Positions 43,454 to 53,600 of a stretch of 64,000 bases of DNA are shown here, piece by piece (position 1 is the stretch's first letter; every line of letters starts with the position of its first letter). Under the pieces are notes generated by a model. That model was not told the origin of the DNA. It saw only the letters and a program-made list of their open reading frames with translations, and made no database searches. The DNA lies in assembly GCA_902800715.1 (NCBI GenBank), contig CADCFN010000006.1, positions 1 to 64,000 of the forward strand, written 5' to 3'. The DNA is from an uncultured Bacteroidales bacterium (GTDB lineage Bacteria; Bacteroidota; Bacteroidia; Bacteroidales; Muribaculaceae). A program made the translations under genes and the position numbers.

Positions 43454-45451
43454 TTACAAGGCAAGCCTCAGGCCCAAGTGGACTCCCGTCTCATTCAAGG
43501 CGCCATACACGCGGGATGAATTGCGGCACTGGTCAGCCGGAGTGTACCAGCTGCCACTGCGAATCACCTTATCGGTGCCTGTTGCCGGACCTTGCGGGTT
43601 TGTCTGTGCTTCAGCCGAATAATCACCGTAAAAGTCGGCACACCACTCGTAGTTGTTGCCGCACATATCGTAAATGCCCAACTCGTTGGGCAGCTTCTGT
43701 GCCACACGGCGACCATAAGAATAGCAGGCATTATCAAAATACCAGGCGACGGCATCGATATCGTCACTGCCGGCATAGATGTACCCCCGGCTCATGTTTC
43801 CGCCACGGGCGGCAAACTCCCATTCAGCCTCTGTGGGCAAACGGAACGAAAGACCTGTCATAGCATTCAACTTGGTGATGAAGGTCATGCAGTCATTCCA
43901 GCTCACGTTGCTCACAGGCAACTCGACGCCACGCACACTGCTGGGATTGGTGCCCATCACGGCTTTCCAAAGGCCTTGGGTCACTTCGGTCTTGCCGATA
44001 TAATATGAGGACAATGTGACGCGATGCACGGGGAACTCGTTGGAATAGGCTCCATCGGCTTGCTCATCGGTGGCGCCCATGTCAAATGAGCCACCATCCA
44101 CCTTGACCATCCTGAATGTCACGTCGCCCACGGTAAACGTCTCGCCTCCGGTATCCTCTTGCCCGGCACCAGACAGCAGCAGGTCGACCATACTGCTGAC
44201 GTCAGCGATATCTGTCATGCCGTCATTGTTCACGTCACCGATGCGTCCACTGGGAGAGCCCGCGAGCAACAGGTCAATCAGATTGCTGAGATCCGAAATA
44301 TCGATGGCATTGTCGCCATTCACATCAGTGTAGTCACGGTCCAAACCCAGAATCGCATATTGACGCGTCGAGTAATTATTGCCGTTGGGGGTCAACGCCG
44401 ACAATTGCCAATAGGTATCATTACTACCACCCCACCCCCAATTGATATGGAACATGGAGTTACGGTACCCGTCGAGTACAAACGCATGGCCAGCACTGTT
44501 ACCATCAGAGCCCATATAGATGACAGGGCGACCTGCCGCCAGTTCATCATACATCATCTGGTCCCAATCGGCATCATTAGACGTATCGCGCATGTAGGTC
44601 ATCGCCGAATTGCTGTAACCGAAGTAATAGTTCATGGCAAAGGGTATCACCTGGAATGTGGCATTGCTGACCTGTGTGCCGTAGTCCATTTCTACCGATT
44701 GACCGCAATAGCGCATCAGCTGTGCCACGGCATAGGCCTGGTCTGCCGTATAGCTGTAATATCGTGGTAACATCTTGTCCCAATCAAACGTCACAGGAGG
44801 CAAGGCGGGCAGATTGATGCCTTTTTTTGATGTGTAGGCTGGTATGCCTCGGCACTCTTCTTGCGGAAAGCGATGATAATACATCACCTGTGCCATGGCG
44901 GTCGCTACACATCCCGTGAAGGTCGGGTAATTGCCCACCTTGGGACATTGGCCATTGTAGGGCTGCTCCTGATCCCAAGCCGTCGTGAGCATCGGGGTGA
45001 TTTCGCTTAAAGGAGCATCGCGACGGGGCGCTTCAGCAGTGCCTTTGATAGCGGGATTAGCCTGCAGGTATTCAATCTGTGAGCTGTAACCATCGAGCCA
45101 CGAATGCATATTACAAGGCATGGCATTGATGTCAAAGCTGCCGCTCTCGCTGTAACCGAGCACCTGAACGGCGCGGTCATCGGCAGATACCATCACCCAT
45201 CCGCCATGGTTTTCATCAGCGAACACATAATAGACAGGCTTGTCCTGCTGCGCTGACAAGAAACGCGTGTGCGACAACGTCAGGTCGGTAGCAGCACCAT
45301 TATTTATTCTTTTTCCATCGTGACGGTTTGACAGAAATTCACTCGCGATGACACGGGCCTGGTCGGCATCAATGACATCGGCTTGCACGTTTAATGCGCC
45401 GCAGATAGCCAATACAACCACTGCGGACAGAATTATCAGATTTTTCTGCAT
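43454..45451 (-). CDS. Secreted C10 (streptopain-like) cysteine protease fused to dockerin repeats and an FGE/sulfatase-modifying-like domain
   Basis: 665 aa. Signal peptide MQKNLIILSAVVVLAICGALNVQA. Spi-like propeptide (about 25-130: YYVFADENHGGWVMVSADDR). C10 catalytic domain: Cys in FTGCVATAMAQVMYYHRF (near 180), His in SAGHAFVLDGY (near 322) and the Trp loop HINWGWGGSND. Next, two calcium-loop repeats (TDVNGDNAIDISDLSNLI and GDVNNDGMTDIADVSSMV, near 380-430). Finally an FGE/SUMF1-like domain (MVKVDGGSFDMGATDEQAD; LPVSNVSWNDCMTFI; FRLPTEAEWEFAARGG; GSWYTPADQCRNSSR) from about 445 to the end. The FGE-like half probably serves as binding or structural module rather than a sulfatase activator; that is inference. 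Confidence 0.92.
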   Translation of the reverse strand: MQKNLIILSAVVVLAICGALNVQADVIDADQARVIASEFLSNRHDGKRINNGAATDLTLSHTRFLSAQQDKPVYYVFADENHGGWVMVSADDRAVQVLGYSESGSFDINAMPCNMHSWLDGYSSQIEYLQANPAIKGTAEAPRRDAPLSEITPMLTTAWDQEQPYNGQCPKVGNYPTFTGCVATAMAQVMYYHRFPQEECRGIPAYTSKKGINLPALPPVTFDWDKMLPRYYSYTADQAYAVAQLMRYCGQSVEMDYGTQVSNATFQVIPFAMNYYFGYSNSAMTYMRDTSNDADWDQMMYDELAAGRPVIYMGSDGNSAGHAFVLDGYRNSMFHINWGWGGSNDTYWQLSALTPNGNNYSTRQYAILGLDRDYTDVNGDNAIDISDLSNLIDLLLAGSPSGRIGDVNNDGMTDIADVSSMVDLLLSGAGQEDTGGETFTVGDVTFRMVKVDGGSFDMGATDEQADGAYSNEFPVHRVTLSSYYIGKTEVTQGLWKAVMGTNPSSVRGVELPVSNVSWNDCMTFITKLNAMTGLSFRLPTEAEWEFAARGGNMSRGYIYAGSDDIDAVAWYFDNACYSYGRRVAQKLPNELGIYDMCGNNYEWCADFYGDYSAEAQTNPQGPATGTDKVIRSGSWYTPADQCRNSSRVYGALNETGVHLGLRLAL

Positions 45452-45456
45452 GTTTG

Positions 45457-45533
45457 GTTTTAAGTTTATAGTTTTTGGTATTCAGTTTTCAGTTTTCAGC
45501 GGCATCCGCAAACGCTGACAACTGGCAACTCCA
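45457..45533 (+). repeat. Mirrored heptanucleotide tract around GCGGCATCCGC
   Basis: Eleven consecutive 7-base steps in one phase: GTTTTAA, GTTTATA, GTTTTTG, GTATTCA, GTTTTCA, GTTTTCA, GCGGCAT, CCGCAAA, CGCTGAC, AACTGGC, AACTCCA. It fills the gap between the threonine aldolase stop and the C10-protease start. Confidence 0.9.
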
Positions 45534-45536
45534 TTA

Positions 45537-46565
45537 TCATATTGCGGCTATGAGGGCGTCCACGTCCTCGGGGCGTGTAGCCCAGCTGGTGACGAAACGG
45601 CAGTTCATCAAGTCGCCGACGGGGAACCACTGCTCAAAGACGAAGTCCTTTTCCAAGCGTTTAATCGTCTTGGCATCCAAGAGGACAAACTGCTGGTTGG
45701 TGGGCGAGTCGCTATACATTTTGTAACCTTTGGCCACAAAAGCATCACGCAGGCGCATCGCCTGTTCCACCGCATGACGGGCAATCTTGAAATAGAGGCC
45801 GTCCTGCATCAGCGTGTCGAACTGGATACCCAGCAGGCGGCCTTTTGCCAGCAGAGCGCCATGTTGCTTAATGATGGTAAAGAAATGAGCCGGAGCGGGA
45901 GCATTCGGATTGGGGAAGACAACCGCCTCGCCGAAATAGGCTCCGCACTTGGTACCACCCAGGTAGAAGACATCACACAGGTCTGCCAGTTGCTGCAAGG
46001 TGATGTCGCAGCCCTCAGCCATCAGACCGTAACCCAAACGGGCACCGTCGATGAACAGCGGCAGGTTGTAGTGACGGCAGATGTCGCAGATGGCCTGCAG
46101 CTCCTCGAGGGTGTAAATCGTACCCATCTCGGTGGCAAAAGTGATATAGACCATGCCTGGGAATACCATGTGGTCGTAGGTCGGGTCGGCATAAAAGTCA
46201 TGCAAGCAATTGCCCAGTTCGGCGACGTCCATCTTGCCGTCATGGGAAGGCAAGGTGAGCACCTTATGGCCGCCAAACTCTATAGCGCCCGACTCGTGGA
46301 CGTTGATGTGACCCGTCTCGACCGACAGCACGCCCTCATAGGACTGCAGCATCGCATCGATGACCGTGGCATTAGTCTGGGTACCGCCCACCAGGAAGAA
46401 GACGTCGGCATCAGGCTTGCCGCAAGCGGTGCGGATTTTCTCCTTGGCTGCAGTGCAATACTCGTCAAGGCCGTAGCCTGTTGCGCGCTCATCGTTGGTC
46501 TCCAACAAGCGCTTGAGTATCGCCTCGTGGCAGCCATTGTTATAATCGCTCTCAAATGAAATCAT
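45537..46565 (-). CDS. Low-specificity L-threonine aldolase
   Basis: 342 aa from the ATG at 46565 (MISFESDYNNGCHEAIL); an upstream reading runs into the divergent promoter region. PLP fold-type I: FFLVGGTQTNATVIDAML, GHINVHESGAIEFGGHKV, and the PLP-lysine motif DVFYLGGTKCGAYFGEA. It cleaves L-threonine or L-allo-threonine to glycine and acetaldehyde. A -7 box TATCTTTG lies at 46596-46603 on the minus strand. Confidence 0.92.
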   Translation of the reverse strand: MISFESDYNNGCHEAILKRLLETNDERATGYGLDEYCTAAKEKIRTACGKPDADVFFLVGGTQTNATVIDAMLQSYEGVLSVETGHINVHESGAIEFGGHKVLTLPSHDGKMDVAELGNCLHDFYADPTYDHMVFPGMVYITFATEMGTIYTLEELQAICDICRHYNLPLFIDGARLGYGLMAEGCDITLQQLADLCDVFYLGGTKCGAYFGEAVVFPNPNAPAPAHFFTIIKQHGALLAKGRLLGIQFDTLMQDGLYFKIARHAVEQAMRLRDAFVAKGYKMYSDSPTNQQFVLLDAKTIKRLEKDFVFEQWFPVGDLMNCRFVTSWATRPEDVDALIAAI

Positions 46566-46626
46566 TATGTCGGATTTGATGGTTAAATAATGGCGCAAAG
46601 ATAATTCAAAAAACATAAAAAAGCCG

Positions 46627-46634
46627 TACTTTTG
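46627..46634 (+). promoter_or_regulatory. -7 element 4 bases before the GH13 start codon
   Basis: TACTTTTG, exact TAnnTTTG, ends four bases before the ATG at 46639. The start of transcription would fall at or next to the start codon, implying a leaderless or nearly leaderless mRNA. No clear -33 TTTG is present. Confidence 0.4.
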
Positions 46635-46638
46635 TGGC

Positions 46639-48309
46639 ATGAAAGAGAAGAAAAAGGCAATTATCTATCAGTTGATGCCCCGATGGTTCACCAACTGTAA
46701 CGAGAAGTGTGTTCCCAATGGCAGCATCCGCCAGAACGGCTGTGGCAAATTCAACGAGATTGACGAGTCCAAGCTGCGCTCCATCAAGTCACTTGGGGCA
46801 ACCCATGTGTGGTACACCGGCATCATCGAGCATGCCACCGCAACCGATTATTCCCGCCGGGGCATCACACCCTGCAATGCCCATGTGGTGAAGGGAAAGG
46901 CCGGTTCGCCCTATGCCATCCGCGACTATTATGACGTGTGTCCCGACTTCGCTGTTAAGGTCAAGAACCGAATGGCGGAGTTTGAGGCTCTGGTAGAACG
47001 CACCCATCGCGTGGGTCTCAAGGTCATCATCGACTTTGTGCCCAACCACGTAGCGCGCGAATATGAGAGTGATGCCAAGCCCATCGGCATTCAAGACCTG
47101 GGTGAGAATGACAACCCGATGATGTTCTTTGACCCGAAAAACAACTTCTACTATATCACTGGACAGGAATTTGCGCCCGTTGGAGTGGATTTGGGCTCGG
47201 GTGAAAATGCCTACCGCGAATATCCCGCACGCGCCACGGGCAATGACTGCTATACCGCATCACCGAGCCGTGACGACTGGTATGAGACCGTGAAGCTCAA
47301 TTACGGTGTTGACCCGTGGAACGGCAGCACCCACTTCGACCCCGTGCCGCCAACTTGGGAAAAAATGCTTAACATCCTCAAGTTCTGGGCAGCTAAGGGC
47401 GTTGACGGTTTCCGTTGTGACATGGCTCACATGGTGCCTGTCGCCTTCTGGCACTGGGCCATCAAGCAGATAAAGGCCATCAATCAAGATATCGTTTTCA
47501 TTGCCGAAATCTATGATGTAGCACTCTACCGCAGTTACATCAATGAGGGCGGTTTTGACTACCTGTATGACAAGGTGACACTCTATGACACCCTGCGCGG
47601 CATTCTGTGTGACGGGTGGCCCGCCAGCGACCTGACTCGCTGCTGGCAAACGGTGGAGGGCATCGGCGACCACATGCTCAATTTCCTGGAGAACCACGAT
47701 GAACAGCGCATTGCATCAAAGCAGTTCTGCTGTGAACCGTTCAAGGCACTGCCAGCCTTCGTGGTGAGCGCGACGATGTCGAAGTGCCCATTTATGGTGT
47801 ATGCCGGGCAAGAGTTGGGTGAACCTGCCGCCGATGCCGAAGGCTATAGCGGCATGGATGGTCGCACGACGATTTTTGACTACTGGAGCGTCCCTACCCT
47901 GCGCCGCTGGCATCAAGGCAAGCCCACAGCCCCTGAGCGCCAATTGAGGACGATGTATAGGAAAATCCTGAACCTGTGCAACAGCGAGAAAACGCTAGCC
48001 GAAGGTGAATTCTTCGACCTGATGTATGTCAATCAGGACACACTCGAGACCCGACGCCAGTATGCCTACCTGCGCCACTTTGACGGGGCTATGGCACTCG
48101 TGGTCGCCAACTTCGGTGACGAGGCCGCCAACACTGGCGTGCGCATCCCCGGACACGCGCTCGACTGCGCCCGTATGGCATCAGGCGAGTACAGCATCAC
48201 CGAACTGCTCTCGGGTGAAACTTCAACTGGCACGCTGGCAGGTGACAGCGTGATGCCTGTGCAAGTGCCTGCCCATAGCGCGCGAATCTACCGTTTCACG
48301 CGACAATAG
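46639..48309 (+). CDS. GH13 alpha-amylase family enzyme, cytoplasmic
   Basis: 556 aa without signal peptide. GH13 regions in order: VIIDFVPNHV (region I), VDGFRCDMAHMV with the nucleophile Asp near 260 (II), IVFIAEIYDV with the acid Glu near 290 (III) and LNFLENHDEQR with the stabilising Asp near 353 (IV). A small beta domain ends the protein. It probably hydrolyses or transfers alpha-1,4-glucan or maltooligosaccharide in the cytoplasm. It fits with glycogen synthase and phosphorylase further along the window. The first Met is required since IIYQLMPRWF is the conserved first strand. Confidence 0.92.
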   Translation: MKEKKKAIIYQLMPRWFTNCNEKCVPNGSIRQNGCGKFNEIDESKLRSIKSLGATHVWYTGIIEHATATDYSRRGITPCNAHVVKGKAGSPYAIRDYYDVCPDFAVKVKNRMAEFEALVERTHRVGLKVIIDFVPNHVAREYESDAKPIGIQDLGENDNPMMFFDPKNNFYYITGQEFAPVGVDLGSGENAYREYPARATGNDCYTASPSRDDWYETVKLNYGVDPWNGSTHFDPVPPTWEKMLNILKFWAAKGVDGFRCDMAHMVPVAFWHWAIKQIKAINQDIVFIAEIYDVALYRSYINEGGFDYLYDKVTLYDTLRGILCDGWPASDLTRCWQTVEGIGDHMLNFLENHDEQRIASKQFCCEPFKALPAFVVSATMSKCPFMVYAGQELGEPAADAEGYSGMDGRTTIFDYWSVPTLRRWHQGKPTAPERQLRTMYRKILNLCNSEKTLAEGEFFDLMYVNQDTLETRRQYAYLRHFDGAMALVVANFGDEAANTGVRIPGHALDCARMASGEYSITELLSGETSTGTLAGDSVMPVQVPAHSARIYRFTRQ

Positions 48310-48333
48310 CAGTTCAATAAGCTGTAGTGTGAC

Positions 48334-50640
48334 CTAGAAGGGATATCCGATGGCAAGGTGGAATGTCAGGATATCCTTGATTTTAGGAGGAATATTGAAG
48401 TATCCACGTCTTCCTGTATCGTAGGGGGCGTGGATTGCCATACCCAGGTCGGCACGCACGACGAGCATCGTCATGTCAAAGCGCAGACCCACGCCCGTAC
48501 CCAATGCCAACTGGTTAAAGAAGTTTTTCATCTTCAACTGAGCACCAGGGCGATTCTCATCTTTCTTGAGCAGCCATACATTGCCCGCATCCAGGAACAC
48601 AGCACCCTTGAAGTAACCCAAGATGGGGAAACGCCACTCGGCGTTGGCCTCAAACTTGAATGTACCCGTGTGATAATAGTAAGCGTTGTGGACAGTGTCG
48701 GGGAGATGATAGCTACCGGGACCGATTGAGCGAACAGGGAAAGCACGGACAGAGTTGGAACCGCCCGCATAGAACTGCTCCCTATAAGGCAGCTCGTTAC
48801 TGTTCCCATAGGCATGCACAGCTCCCAAGAAAACCCTAGTCGCCAACGTGCTGACACCGCCCAGTCGTCGCGACCACACCACTTGTCCTTGAGCCTTAAC
48901 GAACTGTGAGAACGGTGTTCCCAACAGTTCTTTAGTCCCTTTGGATTTAAAAATGGACCAGATTCCCGACAAGACGTTGCCCGCCTCGGCTGCACTAGCC
49001 GTCAAGGTGATGTGGTCATTATGGGTAAGGTCGCGGTCATAGGTATAAGTGTATTCAATCTTCGGGATGAATACTCTCATGAAACTTTCGGCCAAAGCGG
49101 GATTGTTATCCATCGATTTCTTGAATTCATCGGAGCTGCTGATGACCTTGCTGAAAGTGAGACGGAAAGGCGTGAGCACATGACTGGAATAGCGGTTGGC
49201 ATGCCACTCCCAAGTCAAGGCAGCACTCATCTGCACCATCTTGAACCAATCAGGGCGATTCATCATGTCGGCACTGAGCGAGAAGCGCGTCCAGTTGGTG
49301 TAACGGCGCGAGGGATAGAGGAACTTGGGCGCCAGCAGGCGCGGGAAGTCCAATTTACCTTCGATACCGAACTCGTAGGAGTCCAGGTCACTACCTCTGT
49401 TGGCACGGCGACCCGTCTGCCACTCATAATTGCCATAGATGTCCACTGCAAACTTCTCCCCTGCCCCAAAAGCATTCTTGTGGCTTGCACCGACCTCCAA
49501 ACCAGGACCGATATAACTGTTATCCTTGGACGAGCCATGCATCTCGAAGGTTACCTCCCAAGGCTTGTCCAGCTGGCAATAGATGTTCAGGTCAAGTAAT
49601 CCCTCACCATCGGGGGTGATGGTGTCGAGAGGTACCACTTGAATGTCTACCGTGCTGAAAATGCCCAAGCGAGACAACGCTACTTGAGTGCGGTCAATGC
49701 TGTTGATGCGGAATTGGCGTCCCTTACGGGCACGGATACAATTGGGAATGACATCATCCTTGATGTGTACCGGCTCATACTTGATGAGGGTGCAATTACG
49801 GGAGATGATGGTATCAGGCTCACCCACGCCATCATCATTGACCACCTGGGCGGTGATATCATGCGTCAAATAACGGCGGTTGGCATTATTGGGAATGTCG
49901 TTCGCCTCAATCATCTTCAAGTGAATCACGCCCTTGTCCTGAATACTGTCGGCGAGATACTGGATGTACTCGGGACGGAAGAAATAGTAACCACGGTTGC
50001 GCACGGCATTGGTGATGTCGATGCGCACGGCATTGAGCGAATCCAGGCAATAGCGGCTGCCCGTCTTCAGATAGCGGTTTTCCCGCGCCAGCGAGTCCAC
50101 GAGGCGCAACAGCGGCTCGCTATCACCGATGTACTCCACATTGCCAATAGTGTAAGGCGGCTTGATGTTGACATCGTAAGAAATCTTTGCCTTCTTGGGG
50201 TTACTTGACGGGAGCAACTCATAGCTTGCCGAAGAAGTGAAATAGCCGTTGTTGCGAAGAATCGTGTTAATCATATCGACACGCGCCTGCGGATTAACGC
50301 GCTTGATGAGCACCGGCTTGGAAGCAAAATGCCTGTAAAGCCACCCCTTGAAGCCCGTGGCATCCTCATCGATGTTGTTGTAAATCATCAAGCCGAAGGG
50401 GAACGGCGTGCGGTAATAAGGAGAGTAGAGCGGATTGTTGGGCTTGACGTTGATGGCTGTGAAAATGTCGGTTTTCACACCTTCATCCACCTTGACGCTT
50501 TCCTCATGATACTTGAGGTGCTTCACGCCGTCATACAGCACGTCATTCTCGCCCAACTTCTTGGTTGTCGAGCACGACGACGCCAGCAGTGCCAAGAGCA
50601 CGCCCAGCACAATATATATTCTATGGTTCGCTCTCATCAT
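48334..50640 (-). CDS. TamA-like Omp85-family outer-membrane protein (lipoprotein)
   Basis: 768 aa. A lipoprotein signal (IYIVLGVLLALLASSCSTTKK) precedes POTRA-like segments (about 30-330), e.g. PYTIGNVEYIGDSEPLLRLV. The C-terminal 16-strand barrel includes the lid-loop region with YAGGSNSVRAFPVRSIGPGS and ends in F (HLAIGYPF), the usual barrel signal. It works with TamB to bring proteins or lipids to the outer membrane. The ATG (50640 or 50637) lies inside the 3' end of tamB: 20-base overlap, translational coupling. Confidence 0.9.
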   Translation of the reverse strand: MMRANHRIYIVLGVLLALLASSCSTTKKLGENDVLYDGVKHLKYHEESVKVDEGVKTDIFTAINVKPNNPLYSPYYRTPFPFGLMIYNNIDEDATGFKGWLYRHFASKPVLIKRVNPQARVDMINTILRNNGYFTSSASYELLPSSNPKKAKISYDVNIKPPYTIGNVEYIGDSEPLLRLVDSLARENRYLKTGSRYCLDSLNAVRIDITNAVRNRGYYFFRPEYIQYLADSIQDKGVIHLKMIEANDIPNNANRRYLTHDITAQVVNDDGVGEPDTIISRNCTLIKYEPVHIKDDVIPNCIRARKGRQFRINSIDRTQVALSRLGIFSTVDIQVVPLDTITPDGEGLLDLNIYCQLDKPWEVTFEMHGSSKDNSYIGPGLEVGASHKNAFGAGEKFAVDIYGNYEWQTGRRANRGSDLDSYEFGIEGKLDFPRLLAPKFLYPSRRYTNWTRFSLSADMMNRPDWFKMVQMSAALTWEWHANRYSSHVLTPFRLTFSKVISSSDEFKKSMDNNPALAESFMRVFIPKIEYTYTYDRDLTHNDHITLTASAAEAGNVLSGIWSIFKSKGTKELLGTPFSQFVKAQGQVVWSRRLGGVSTLATRVFLGAVHAYGNSNELPYREQFYAGGSNSVRAFPVRSIGPGSYHLPDTVHNAYYYHTGTFKFEANAEWRFPILGYFKGAVFLDAGNVWLLKKDENRPGAQLKMKNFFNQLALGTGVGLRFDMTMLVVRADLGMAIHAPYDTGRRGYFNIPPKIKDILTFHLAIGYPF

Positions 50641-53600
50641 CTTTCTTACGGTTTACGGTGGGCCGGTCAATAGCATCATCGGGCTTAACGGTTTCTTCGT
50701 TGTCTCGACTTATGGCATCGATGGCCTTCTCCTGCAACTCAAGCTCGGCCTTTCGGTTCTCTTCAATCAGCTTGTATTCCGCTCTGCGTGCTTTCTCGAG
50801 CGAGTCACGCAAGAGGTATTCCTTGGAATGCTTGAACTTGAAGAGGTTCCTCAAGTCAGTGAGTTTGCGCTTGAGCACATAAGCGACACCCGTCTCGGTC
50901 ACTTGATCCTCGAGCATGCTCTCATACTTGACTTGACGGAAGAGCTTGAGGTATCTGTTGCCAGAACTATTCAGATAATACTCCAGCGAGATATCGTTGA
51001 ACAGGTTGCTGGCGATTTTCTCTTCGTTGGCGGCATCGGTGTTGTACTCACCACCGACAACAATCTTGAAGCGGTCGTTGAACAGCGTCTTGGCGAGGCG
51101 GTAGCTGTAGCTGGTTTCGGTGCCTTTAGCCTTACCCTCATACTGGTTGATGCCGAATGAGAGGTCAACGCCCGGCAGCGTCTGTGCCGCCCATGCATTG
51201 AGTTGTGACTGCAGGAAAGAGAACAGGGAGGATGTCGCAGTGACGCGGCTGATGTTGCCTTCGCTCCTGGTTCCCGAATAGGTGTTGTACAACAGCAAGT
51301 TGATGGCAGCCTGTGAACGCTGGTTGTCGCTCATCGCCTGCAGTTCGTTGCGCACCTGCATGTCGCTCTCGCAGTCCAGGTCAAACTTCAGGTCAATGCC
51401 ATTGAGCGTGCCACCCACATGGGCATTGATGACAAACTCGACGGGATGAGTGCCTTTTTCATCAGTGGTGGCGCTGGCCTTGAGTCGCTCGATGCCTTTG
51501 AGGTCCAGCTGCGGGTTGAGCATGTCACCGGTCCATGTCAAGCTGCTGCCGCTGATGATGTCGAAACTCTTCTGAGAGAGGAGCGGCGGCGTGTAGCGCA
51601 GGTTACCACTCTCGATGGTATAAGTACCTATAAGATTGTCCTTACCTGCAAGGTCGAGCGTGTATTTCAAGCGTCCGCTGCCATCAATCGTGGCACGGTT
51701 CTGTCCATCCTCCGATAGATAGGCGTTGATGATTGCACCTTTCTCCACGTTGATGTTGACGAGTATGCTGGTCGCACTGCTACCCTTGCCCGTCACCAGA
51801 ACGGTCTGTCCGCTCTGGTGATGGTTGAAATCGGTGAAGGTCACCATATTCTCGTCCACCTTTGTTGACAGCTGGGAAATGTCATTTTTCATGACATAAG
51901 TGATATTGGAGCCGTTCAACAGGGTCGCATCGGCACGCACATCCATCACGTCGCCATGCCCCTTGACCGTGGCATTAATGTCAGCGACTCCCCTGCCGAA
52001 CAACTGCGTTTCATCGTCCTGCTTGCTGTTCATGAACTGTACCAGGTGTCCCTCGGCCTGCAGGTCGATAATCATATTATCCAGGTCACGCAGGTCAACA
52101 GTACCATTGACGGTGACAGGACTGCGATTGGCACCCGTCAGCTTGTATTTGTTGAAAGTAATTACATTGTCCTCGACTGGGATGGGATCACTTGTCAACT
52201 TCAACGAGCTGCCATAACGCGGCAGATTGACCGTTGCCGAGTCGGCTGTGAGGTAGCCATGGATGTGAGGATTGTCGGTAGAGCCGTCGATGGTCATCGT
52301 GCCAATGGCATAGCCGTCGAGCCAGATGTAATTGCCGGGAATGAAAGCGTTGACACGGGACAGCGGGAAGCGCTTGAAGCTGGCTTCCATGTTGAGCGGT
52401 GTTGCCGCCGTGGCATCATTGAGAGAGCCTTGCAAGTTGATGGCATTCTCGCCATCAAGAATCAGGTCGGCGTCCACGCGTGTTACCGCCGTTGCCGGGT
52501 CAAAGTCAAAGTCGGCATTCAACTTCACATCGCCCTCTTCCTTGCCGTTATACACAAAATCCTTGATATCAATCACACCGTTACCATCAGCGTTGGTGCC
52601 GTCCCAGTTGAGATCGACAATGGCATTGACGGTGCCACTGGTCTTGTCGAGCATGGGCACGATGCGCGTCCATTCCTCTAGTTGCAGATTATTGATATTG
52701 AGCTGGACGTTCTCGGCATTGTCACCTGGCAATCGGTATGTCGCCAGTTCGATGCTGCTGCTGTCGCTGTAGAGCATCAGGTTGGCGTCAATCATGCGTG
52801 AGCGCAAATCAACATTCACAAAATTGTCATCGTTAAATTCCCAGTTACGGTAACCGATGACCGGGTCCTTGCCAAAGAGACGCATAACCAGCTCATCGTC
52901 GGTCAAACGGGCGTTGCAGCCCAAACGATAGCCTGTCTCACCCTTAATGTTCTGCTGATGCAGCATGAAGTCCACCGTCTGCCCCTTGATGCCGCCCTCG
53001 ACATCGACCTTGGCAAACTCGTCCCATGTGCCCGGGCGGTTGCCCATGTGGGCGTTGAAGGCAAGGTACTTGTTGTTCAATTCATTGGCATGGATGGTCA
53101 CGGTGTCGATATTGGTATCGCCGTAGCTGATACCATGTGCCCTGCCGTCGAGGAATAAAGTGGAATCGCGGCTCATCTCACAGCTGAAGTCACGGAAGTC
53201 TATCTCTTTCTGCTGCAGGTAGCGTTGCACGATACCATCGGTACCCATGTGCATATCGAAGTCGAACCAAGGCATGGGTTGTTTCAAGCGTTCAATGTCT
53301 ATCCAGCGCTCATCCATTTGACGTTGTACCTCCTTGGCTGTATTCTGGAAATCCTCAATCAGCTCAGTAATATGGCTGGGAGAATTCAGGTGAGCGTAAT
53401 TGGACTCGTTCTCGACAGTGATGCAGGTCACGTTGGGCGTGCTGTGAACCTGGGCATGGGCATCATCTGCGACAAGCAGAGTGCTGTCCAATTGCCAGTC
53501 GATGTCGTTGAGCGTGAGGTCAGCGTCCCAACGACGTGTGCGCAGGTTGATGTCGCCCTCGGCATGGAAGCGCGTCGAGCCGTTGCATATTCCGTCATAC

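Noticed and set aside
45457-45533. Possible CRISPR-like array
   Set aside because: Units are 7 bases without spacers; no cas genes.
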